From: DAITAZ01 sp036824045
Lineage (GTDB): Bacteria > Pseudomonadota > Gammaproteobacteria > Burkholderiales > Rhodocyclaceae
Assembly: GCA_036824045.1 (NCBI GenBank)
Contig: DAITAZ010000074.1
Coordinates: forward strand, 1 to 6,932
Direction of reading: 5' to 3'
Length of the DNA stretch: 6,932 nucleotides
Below are positions 1 to 6,113 of the stretch, piece by piece (positions within the stretch are counted from its first letter, which is position 1; each line of letters begins with the position of its first letter). The notes beneath the pieces were generated by a model. That model ran no database searches. It saw only the letters and a program-made list of their open reading frames with translations, and had not been told where the DNA came from. A program made the position numbers and the translations under genes.

Positions 1-118
1 ATACCGATGGCTATGTTGAGGGGACGCCCTCCGCGCAGGCGCCACGGTCTGCGCCTGCTCGTTGCCGCCACCAGCAACCGCCTGAGCGCCGCTTTCGCCC
101 CGCTGGACATCCTCTTTT

Positions 119-137
119 CGGGTAAACCCGCGGGGTT
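119..137. repeat. Two overlapping short inverted repeats in the tpsB leader
   Basis: CGGGT (119-123) is separated by two bases from its complement ACCCG (126-130). The second arm region then also pairs forward, AACCC (125-129) with GGGTT (133-137). The two hairpins are mutually exclusive, so they could be alternative RNA structures or a compact operator. The stems are only 5 bp and chance is a real alternative in DNA this GC-rich. Confidence 0.25.
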
Positions 138-179
138 GAACATCTTGCAGGGGCTGTGTGAATGTCATTACCATGGTTT

Positions 180-216
180 GCGAGTGATGACACTTGCGGC
201 GCCAGGGTAGGGCGCC
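180..216. repeat. Dyad and GGCGCC hairpin just upstream of tpsB
   Basis: GCGAGTG (180-186) and CACTTGC (191-197) form a 7-bp dyad, one G-T pair, around a 4-base centre. This is the size and shape of a regulator half-site pair. Immediately after it, GGCGCC (198-203) is repeated at 211-216 and, being self-complementary, can form a 6-bp stem with a 7-base loop. They sit 60-100 bases before the preferred tpsB start, so an operator or leader structure is possible. No regulator is encoded in the window. Confidence 0.3.
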
Positions 217-279
217 GTTCAGATGGGCCGGCGTTCGGCGGGGGCGACCGGCCTCACCCACCTGGTTGGGGGGCCGCGG

Positions 280-1971
280 ATGAGAACGGCAAGGCTGTTG
301 CGGGGAAGATGGGCGGCGCCATCGCGTTGGCTGCCACTGGTGCTGGTCGCCGCAGGCAGCGCCGGGGCGCAGGTGCCGGGCGGTGCGCTGCCGGGCCAGG
401 TGGAACGCCAGTTCCAGAGCCCGCCGGAGCCGCGGGCCGCGCCGCCCGCCGTCGCTCCGAGCCTGCCGGAGCCGGACCAGGGACCGCCGCCTGACGCCGC
501 CAAGATCCGCTTCGTGCTCAAGGCCGTCCGCCTCGAAGGCCTCACCGTCCATGCTCCGGGTGCATTCGACCATGTGTTCGCCCAGTATGTGGGCCGCCAG
601 GTGGCGGTGGCCAATCTCTACAGCCTGGCGCGGGTGCTGACGGCGCAACTGCGCAACGAGGGCTACATCCTGACCCGGGTGGTGGTGCCGGCGCAGGAGA
701 TCGAGGATGGCGTCGCCCGCTTGCAGGTGGTGGAAGGCTTTGTGGACCGGGTGAGCATCACCGGCCCCGGGGCGCAGAGCGAGCGGGTGCAGCGGCTGGG
801 GGAACGCATCCGCGCGGCGCGCCCGCTGACGGCCCAAGTGCTGGAGCGATACCTGCTGCTGCTGAACGATCTGCCGGGGGTGACGGCCCGGGCCACCCTG
901 GCGCCTTCGCCCGCCACCCACGCGGGGGCGGATCTGGCGGTGGTGCTGGCGCACAAGCCGGTGGCCGCCGGCCTCAGCGTGGACAACCGGGGCAGTTCCG
1001 CCCTCGGGCCTGGGCGCCTGCTGGCGGAGCTGGATCTGAACGGCGTTCTTGGCGGCCACGAGCACCTGGGCTTCAAGGTTGGCAGCAGCCTGAACGGCGA
1101 GCTGGCCTTTGCCGCACTCGGGGCCGGTCTGCCGCTGGGGGACGAGGGCGGGCGGCTGAACCTGGGGCTCACCGCCTCCCGCGCCCGGCCGCAGCTTTCG
1201 GGCGCTAGGCCGCCGCTGCTGGAGACGGAATCGACCGGTGGCAGCATCGGCTACAGCCATCCGGTGCTGCGCGCCCGCAGCCACAACCTGTCCCTGCGCG
1301 CCAGCCTCACCGCCCACGACGGCCGCACGGAGCTGGACGGCACCCGCTTCAGCCACGACCGGGTGCGGGCCCTGCGCCTGGGCGCGACCTGGGACCGGGC
1401 GGACAGCCTGCGGGGCATCACCCTGGTGGATCTGGAAGTTTCCCACGGGCTCAACATGCTGGGCGCCAGCCGCAATGGCGCGGCGGACCTTTCCCGCGCC
1501 GGCGGCCGGGTCGATTTCACCCGCATCAATCTCTACGCCGCGCGCCTGCAGTCGCTGGCGGGCCGGTGGTCGGTGCTGGCGGCGGTGAGCCTGCAGCATG
1601 CGGTGACGGATCTGCTGTCTTCCGAACTCTTTGCCTACGGCGGCGACCCCTTCGGCCGCGCCTACGATGCCGCCCGGCTGGTGGGGGATTCCGGGACCGC
1701 CGCCCGGCTGGAACTGCGCTACACCCGCCCCCGGGAAGCGGCCCTCGGCTATACCGCCTACGCTTTTTACGACTGGGGCCAGGTGCGCCGCCGCCACCCG
1801 GTGGCCGAGCCCGCTGTGGAGGCCGCCGCCTCCGCCGGCCTGGGCCTGCGGCTGGAAGCCCAGGGGGGGCTTTCCGGTTTTGCCGAAGTGGCCTGGCCGC
1901 TGAGCCGCGGCGTCGCCCCCGGCAACGAACGCAGCGCCCGCGGGCACTTCGGGCTGGCCTGGCGCTATTGA
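280..1971 (+). CDS. Two-partner secretion outer-membrane transporter (TpsB; FhaC/ShlB/HecB family)
   Basis: Outer-membrane beta-barrel that recognises one secreted partner (TpsA) in the periplasm and passes it through its own pore, without ATP. I prefer ATG 280 (563 residues). It opens with a basic n-region, a hydrophobic core and an AGA|Q-type signal-peptidase site near residue 30. An in-frame ATG at 223 would add 19 residues in front of the signal. A Pro/Ala-rich linker with a possible plug helix covers residues 31-75. A POTRA module spans about 76-153 and ends in the family-typical VVEGFV. The 16-strand barrel follows, opening around residue 235 with SVDNRGS. The loop-6 region has GGDPFGRAYD, with the key arginine at 460 where FhaC has a VRGY-type motif, so the glycine is replaced by alanine. 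The protein ends in alternating residues and a terminal Tyr, as BAM-inserted barrels do. It lies 119 bp before tpsA, its evident substrate. Confidence 0.95.
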   Translation: MRTARLLRGRWAAPSRWLPLVLVAAGSAGAQVPGGALPGQVERQFQSPPEPRAAPPAVAPSLPEPDQGPPPDAAKIRFVLKAVRLEGLTVHAPGAFDHVFAQYVGRQVAVANLYSLARVLTAQLRNEGYILTRVVVPAQEIEDGVARLQVVEGFVDRVSITGPGAQSERVQRLGERIRAARPLTAQVLERYLLLLNDLPGVTARATLAPSPATHAGADLAVVLAHKPVAAGLSVDNRGSSALGPGRLLAELDLNGVLGGHEHLGFKVGSSLNGELAFAALGAGLPLGDEGGRLNLGLTASRARPQLSGARPPLLETESTGGSIGYSHPVLRARSHNLSLRASLTAHDGRTELDGTRFSHDRVRALRLGATWDRADSLRGITLVDLEVSHGLNMLGASRNGAADLSRAGGRVDFTRINLYAARLQSLAGRWSVLAAVSLQHAVTDLLSSELFAYGGDPFGRAYDAARLVGDSGTAARLELRYTRPREAALGYTAYAFYDWGQVRRRHPVAEPAVEAAASAGLGLRLEAQGGLSGFAEVAWPLSRGVAPGNERSARGHFGLAWRY

Positions 1972-2025
1972 GGTGGGCAACGGGGCCCGCCGCGCCAGGG
2001 ATGACGGGCGCGAAATAGTTTGAAC

Positions 2026-2059
2026 CGTCTGCCCCGCGCCCGCGACTCAGGGGCAGACG
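2026..2059. repeat. Perfect 10-bp inverted repeat between tpsB and tpsA
   Basis: CGTCTGCCCC (2026-2035) and its exact complement GGGGCAGACG (2050-2059) flank a 14-base loop. No T-run follows, so it is not a standard intrinsic terminator. A regulator binding site, an mRNA stabiliser or processing structure, or an attenuator adjusting the TpsA:TpsB ratio are possible. A 10-bp perfect dyad in a 119-bp spacer is better than I expect by chance, though high GC weakens that argument. Confidence 0.5.
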
Positions 2060-2064
2060 AGATA

Positions 2065-2077
2065 CCCGCGAGGCGGG
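2065..2077 (+). promoter_or_regulatory. Small hairpin abutting the tpsA ribosome binding site
   Basis: CCCGC (2065-2069) pairs with GCGGG (2073-2077) around a GAG loop. The right arm ends exactly one base before the Shine-Dalgarno sequence begins. In mRNA this could stack beside the ribosome site and tune translation. It does not itself cover the Shine-Dalgarno bases. Confidence 0.3.
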
Positions 2078-2084
2078 AAGGAGG
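2078..2084 (+). promoter_or_regulatory. Strong ribosome binding site that fixes the GTG start of tpsA
   Basis: AAGGAGG, a near-perfect anti-16S match, lies 6 bases before GTG 2091. It justifies using a GTG start, and the signal peptide begins directly there. Confidence 0.8.
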
Positions 2085-2090
2085 CGCAAG

Positions 2091-4433
2091 GTGAGGTCAG
2101 CTTCGAGCAGTTTCCCCCTCAAGCCGTTGCCCGCGGCCTGCCTGCTGGCCGGAGTGGTGAGCGCGCCGGCCCTGGCCCTGCCCGAAGGCGGCCAGGTGGC
2201 GGCGGGGGATGCCCGCATCAGCCGCAACGACACCCTCACCTATGTGGATCAGAAGTCCGAGCGGGCGGTGATCGACTGGCGCAGCTTCAGCATCGGCGCC
2301 GGGGAGCGGGTGCACTTCCAGCAGCCGGGCGAGCGGGCGGCCGTGCTCAACCGCGTGACCGGCGAGCAGGCCTCCAGCATCCTCGGCACCTTGAGCGGCA
2401 CCGGCCAGGTGGTGCTGGTGAATCCGAACGGGGTGCTGTTCGGCGCCGGCAGCCGGGTGGATACGGGCAGCTTCATCGCCACCACCGCCAACATTTCCAC
2501 CGGCAACTTCATGGAGCCCGCCGGCGGCGTGCTGCGCTTTGACCAGCCGGGCCTGCCCGGCCGGGGCATCGAGGCCCTCGGCACCATCACCGTCGCCGGC
2601 GGCGGGCTGGCCGCCCTGGTGGCCCCCCATGTGCGCAACGACGGCCTCATCCAGGCCCGGCTGGGGCGGGTGACGCTCGCCGCCGGCGACACGTTCGCGC
2701 TCGACCTCCATGGCGACCGGTTGCTCAGCCTGGCCCTGGGGCCGGCGCATGCGGGCCGCCTGCGCACCGCCGATGGCAAACCGGTCGAGGCGCTCCTCAC
2801 CCAGGCGGGCACCGTCGACGCCCCCGGCGGCGAGGTGGTGCTCGTCACCCCCGAAGCCGCCCGCGGCCTGCTCGACACCGCCATCAACATGAGCGGCACC
2901 GTGGTCGCCGAAACCGTTGGCCAGCAAGGCGGCCGGATCACCCTCTCCGCCCCGGGCGGGCGCATCGCCGTGGCGGGAGCCCTGGCGGCGGGCGGAATCG
3001 AAGCGGGGACCCGGGGCGGCAGCGTGGCGGTGACGGGGGAGCGGGTTGAGTTGGCGGGTACCGCGCGCATTCAGGCGGCGGGGCAGGCTGGCGGCGGGGC
3101 GGTGGACATCAGCGGTGAGCAAGGCCTCGTGTTCGCTGGCCGGGTTGAGGCGGGCGCCGTGGCGGGTGCGGCCGGGTGGGTGCGCCTGGCCACCGCGAGC
3201 GATCTGGTGATCGCTACGCCGGCAGCCGAGGCCTTGAGCCGGACCCTGCAGTCGGGCACCCACGTGCAGGTGAGGGGCGGGGCTGACGTGAGCATCCGTG
3301 CGCCCATCGACGGACGAGGCGGGGTGGCGGGGGCCTCCCTGGCGTTCGCCGCGCACCGCAACCTGGATTACCACGAGGACATTCGTACCGCTGACGGAGC
3401 CCTTTCGCTCAGGAGCGCAGCCGGAACGATCACGGCCGAGCGCGCGCGCGCCACGAGCGCGGGCGACACCCGCGCCGAGCCGATGCTGGTCGCGGGCAAG
3501 GGGGATATCGAGATCGTCCGCGCCTCCCCCGGCGGGACCGATCCGGGCGTGCGCGGGACCATCAGTGTGTACGAGCTGGAGAGCAGCGGCCGCGTCCGCA
3601 TCGAAACCGATGCGGGAAGCGTCTTTGTGCGAGGGCGCCTGGGTCAGAACAACGGCGGGGTTTCGGCGCTGGACGTGGTTGCGACGGTCGGCGGCAACAC
3701 CGGCGTCCCCCCCGGCGAAGTGACCTTGAGCGGCGTGCGCTTGCGCGCGGGGGGGACGATCTCGGTGCGCTCGGACAAGAACATCCGGGTGTTTGGCGAT
3801 CTGGTGCGGGCGGGGCCCAATGGGGACGAATCGCCCTTCGGCCTCAAGCGAGCGTTGCCCGGGTTCGTGCTGCACTCGGCTGGTTTGGGCGACCAGAACT
3901 TGCTGGCCGATCAGCGCTATGTGGCCACCGACCTGGGCCGGGAAAATTATTACTCCATCCTGCGCAGCCCCGGCTTGAACCCCAAGGACCTGCGCAACTA
4001 CCGGGTGGACCCGAATGTTCCGGGGCTCGCCCCGGTGGGCCCGAGCAGTGTCGGGCGCGCGCTGTTTGACTTCCAGCCGCTATCGATCGACGAATTCGTG
4101 CGCCCCGGCGCGCTGCAGCAAGCCCTGCCGGGACCGGCAGTGGCCGCCAATCCCGGCTCCGTCGAGCCATCCGCCCGGGCGATGGCGCTTGCCGCAGGGC
4201 TGGCTGCCGAAGAGGCTGAGCTGGCAGACGAAGGGGTGGCCACGGGCGGCCCCGGCGTTGCGCGACAGGCTGGCCTGGGTGAACGGGAGGCCGCCAAGCC
4301 AGCCCGCGATGTGCTCGCCGATCAGACCCATGTGGTGGCAGGCCCCGCCTGCGAATTCCGCGCGCTTGGCCAAGGGCAGGACTACTTTGGCCGGGATGCG
4401 TTTGCCGGGGCGATCGCGCTCCGGTGTCCCTGA
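2091..4433 (+). CDS. Two-partner secretion exoprotein (TpsA; filamentous haemagglutinin N-terminal domain)
   Basis: Secreted or surface-held beta-helical protein, the expected cargo of the TpsB encoded just upstream. It starts at GTG 2091 and has 780 residues. Residues 1-29 form a Sec signal with an ALA|LP cleavage site; it is ordinary length, not the extended type of the large FHA proteins. The TPS domain follows (about 30-270), with DWRSFSIGAGERVHF, VLNRVTG and the diagnostic NPNGVLFG (111-118). A glycine-rich, short-period region to about residue 600 reads as right-handed beta-helix (GGSVAVTGERVELAG-like strands). The C-terminal part is different: aromatic/Pro-rich (about 600-690), then an Ala/Glu-rich segment and a short tail. 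After the signal peptide the only cysteines are C754 and C779, the latter penultimate; this recalls the C-terminal disulfide anchor of HMW1-type adhesins. It is short for an adhesin and has no recognisable toxin or haemagglutinin repeat domain. Role (adhesion, matrix or other) is unknown. Confidence 0.93.
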   Translation: MRSASSSFPLKPLPAACLLAGVVSAPALALPEGGQVAAGDARISRNDTLTYVDQKSERAVIDWRSFSIGAGERVHFQQPGERAAVLNRVTGEQASSILGTLSGTGQVVLVNPNGVLFGAGSRVDTGSFIATTANISTGNFMEPAGGVLRFDQPGLPGRGIEALGTITVAGGGLAALVAPHVRNDGLIQARLGRVTLAAGDTFALDLHGDRLLSLALGPAHAGRLRTADGKPVEALLTQAGTVDAPGGEVVLVTPEAARGLLDTAINMSGTVVAETVGQQGGRITLSAPGGRIAVAGALAAGGIEAGTRGGSVAVTGERVELAGTARIQAAGQAGGGAVDISGEQGLVFAGRVEAGAVAGAAGWVRLATASDLVIATPAAEALSRTLQSGTHVQVRGGADVSIRAPIDGRGGVAGASLAFAAHRNLDYHEDIRTADGALSLRSAAGTITAERARATSAGDTRAEPMLVAGKGDIEIVRASPGGTDPGVRGTISVYELESSGRVRIETDAGSVFVRGRLGQNNGGVSALDVVATVGGNTGVPPGEVTLSGVRLRAGGTISVRSDKNIRVFGDLVRAGPNGDESPFGLKRALPGFVLHSAGLGDQNLLADQRYVATDLGRENYYSILRSPGLNPKDLRNYRVDPNVPGLAPVGPSSVGRALFDFQPLSIDEFVRPGALQQALPGPAVAANPGSVEPSARAMALAAGLAAEEAELADEGVATGGPGVARQAGLGEREAAKPARDVLADQTHVVAGPACEFRALGQGQDYFGRDAFAGAIALRCP

Positions 4434-4474
4434 GGCGATGACCGCGCTTCAGTTCCGCGTCAAGCACACAATTC

Positions 4475-4481
4475 AAGGAGG
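4475..4481 (+). promoter_or_regulatory. Ribosome binding site deciding the protease start
   Basis: AAGGAGG ends 6 bases before ATG 4488, the same motif and spacing as at tpsA. An in-frame TTG at 4482 abuts the motif directly and is therefore too close to be used. Confidence 0.8.
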
Positions 4482-4487
4482 TTGGAG

Positions 4488-6113
4488 ATGGCTGGTTCTG
4501 GCAAGTCGAAAAAGGGAAGCGGTGGCAAGCTCACGGACCGCATCGTGCGGCCAGGCGCGTTGAACAAGCGCGTCGTGGTGGTGCCGCGCGTGGTGGTGCG
4601 GGTGGCGCCCGGGCTCTTTCCGAACCCGATCGAGTTCTATCGCCCGGGCGCGGAGAGACTGCTCACCGGGGAGAACCGCAAGCTTTGGGATGCCATGGCA
4701 GCGGACTTCCGCCAGCCGGTGCTGATGCCGCTGTTTGGCGCCCTGCCGCCCGGAGAGATCAAGCGCCTGGTGAGAGAGGCCCAGAGACGCGACCCGGAGT
4801 ACAAGGACCCCGGGTTCTTCGAATATTTCCAGATCGCGGTACCGGCGGGCAAGGGCGCAGCGCGCAAGCTGGCGGATGTGCTGCGGCAACTGCCCTTTGT
4901 CCGCGATGCCAGGGCCAGCATGCCGGTGCCGCCCCCGGGGCTGCTGGTGCAGAAAGACCCGGAAACCAGCGATTACGTGGAAGACGCGCCCCTGGGCCAC
5001 GGTGTGATGAACGGGGCCTGGAATGTTGCCGATGGGGGCGGGGCGTCAGTCTCCGCCGAAACCACCGTGGGTGAAGGCCCCGGTCGGCCGCCTCTCCGGT
5101 TCGGCATGGTGGATAACGCCTGGCTGCAGGTCACGCATCCGGATTTGCCCGCCGTGGACCACTGCGCGGGGGCGCCGGCAATGGCCGCGGTGATCGACCC
5201 CGCCTTCGTGCAGCACGGTACCGCCTGCCTGGGCATCGTGGCGGCCCTGCAGAACGGATCGGGCATGGTGGGCATGGCGCCCAAGCTGGCTTGCCTGCCG
5301 GTCATCGGCAGCAGCTACGCGGGGTCGGGCAGCATTGCCACCTGGAAGCCGGAGGATGCACTGCTGGCGGTGTCCGCAAGGTTGGTCGAGGGCGATGTGC
5401 TGCTCGTGGAGCAGCAGGCACTCAGCGATTTCCTGGATTACTACGTGCCGCTGGAGGCCATGGCGCCCGCGTTCGAGGTGATCTACAACGCGGCGACGCG
5501 CGGCGTGGTGGTCATCGAGCCTGCGGGCAACTACAAGAACAAGCACCGGACGGAAAGGGATGGGGAAGCGCCGGACCGGGCGCCATGGATGAACCTGGAC
5601 GACCCCGCCAACCGGGTATCCGGCGTGGTGCAGGAGGTGGGGGAGCGGAGCCTGGTGCCCGGCGGGCCGGACTACCTGGATTCCCGGGCGATCATGGTGA
5701 GCGCGGCCTACGGCGGGGCGGTGGCACATGGCCAGGGGTGGGGCCACGAACGTCTGTCGTGGGTGAACTCCGGCTCGCGGGTGGATTGCTATTCCTGGGG
5801 CGAGTCGGTGAGGTCTGCGGGCGCCACCACCCTGGGGGATGCGCCATCGACCAACTGCTTCAGCGGGTTGACGGGTACCAGCGCGGCCTCAGCCATCGTG
5901 GCCGGACTGGCGCTGTTGGTACAGGACCGGGCGATCAAGCTCCATGGCCGGCGGCTGAAACCGCTGTTCATCCGGGAGCGGATATTCCGGGCGGGCGGCA
6001 CCCCCGTCGTCGATGTGGCCGGGGGGGCGGAGACGGGCCGGTTTCTGCCCAACCTGGCTCAACTGGACAGCTTGATCCCCTCGCCGCTTGATGTGCCGGA
6101 TGCGTTTTTCTAG
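4488..6113 (+). CDS. Subtilisin-like serine protease (peptidase S8)
   Basis: Serine endopeptidase of the subtilase fold, 541 residues from ATG 4488. The catalytic set is complete: Asp209 in GMVDNAWLQVTHPDL, His243 in QHGTACLGIVAA, oxyanion Asn348 in EPAGN and nucleophile Ser465 in SGLTGTSAASAIVAG. Spacing from Asn to Ser is longer than in subtilisin, implying a surface insertion (about 355-405). Residues 110-148 (FQIAVPAG, then a helix, then SMPVPPP) look like an inhibitor-I9-type propeptide, so self-processing is likely. The first 40 residues are Lys/Gly-rich and Val-rich with no Sec signal, lipobox or membrane segment, which suggests a cytoplasmic enzyme or a non-Sec route. Start of the gene is 54 bp after tpsA, and its end overlaps the WD40 gene, so the three are probably co-transcribed. 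Substrate unknown; maturation of TpsA or activation of the WD40 partner are inferences. Confidence 0.93.
   Translation: MAGSGKSKKGSGGKLTDRIVRPGALNKRVVVVPRVVVRVAPGLFPNPIEFYRPGAERLLTGENRKLWDAMAADFRQPVLMPLFGALPPGEIKRLVREAQRRDPEYKDPGFFEYFQIAVPAGKGAARKLADVLRQLPFVRDARASMPVPPPGLLVQKDPETSDYVEDAPLGHGVMNGAWNVADGGGASVSAETTVGEGPGRPPLRFGMVDNAWLQVTHPDLPAVDHCAGAPAMAAVIDPAFVQHGTACLGIVAALQNGSGMVGMAPKLACLPVIGSSYAGSGSIATWKPEDALLAVSARLVEGDVLLVEQQALSDFLDYYVPLEAMAPAFEVIYNAATRGVVVIEPAGNYKNKHRTERDGEAPDRAPWMNLDDPANRVSGVVQEVGERSLVPGGPDYLDSRAIMVSAAYGGAVAHGQGWGHERLSWVNSGSRVDCYSWGESVRSAGATTLGDAPSTNCFSGLTGTSAASAIVAGLALLVQDRAIKLHGRRLKPLFIRERIFRAGGTPVVDVAGGAETGRFLPNLAQLDSLIPSPLDVPDAFF

Larger units (their letters stand above)
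1..279. other. Leader region without a convincing gene
   Basis: No open frame here looks like a recognisable protein. The + frame from the first base stays open to the TAG at 208-210 and has fairly high third-position GC over its first 43 codons. Another + frame stops at 123-125. Either could be the tail of an upstream gene, but neither product is recognisable. Base composition is visibly less GC-rich between about 105 and 195 than in the flanking genes, as expected for a promoter region upstream of tpsB. I could not pick a convincing -35/-10 pair: TTGAAC at 136-141 and TTGCAG at 145-150 lack good -10 partners. Several short inverted repeats lie here and are listed separately. Confidence 0.5.

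Noticed and set aside
35..58. GCAGGCGC/GCGCCTGC hairpin as a terminator of an upstream gene
   Set aside because: An 8-bp stem with an 8-base loop exists, but no T-run follows. It is too common a pattern in DNA of this composition to call.
7..210. 67-codon + frame in the leader
   Set aside because: Third-position GC is moderately high in its first part, so it may be a fragment of an upstream gene. However, the start has no ribosome site, the product is unrecognisable and composition drifts after about codon 45. Not supported as a gene.
2026..2060. Intrinsic terminator after tpsB
   Set aside because: The stem is good, but the following bases (GAGATACCC) contain no T-tract, and tpsA must be expressed downstream.
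1526..2239. Minus-strand open frame across the tpsB end and tpsA start
   Set aside because: Arg/Pro/Gly-rich composition typical of an antisense frame. It covers two well-supported genes and the spacer, with no recognisable motif.
2097..3875. 592-codon open frame on the minus strand opposite tpsA
   Set aside because: It is a shadow of tpsA in GC-rich DNA. The product is His/Gly/Arg/Ala-rich with no domain or signal, while the + strand protein has a full TPS domain, signal peptide and ribosome site.
5046..5747. Minus-strand open frame opposite the protease gene
   Set aside because: His/Arg/Gly-rich shadow frame opposite the catalytic core of the S8 protease. No domain is recognisable.
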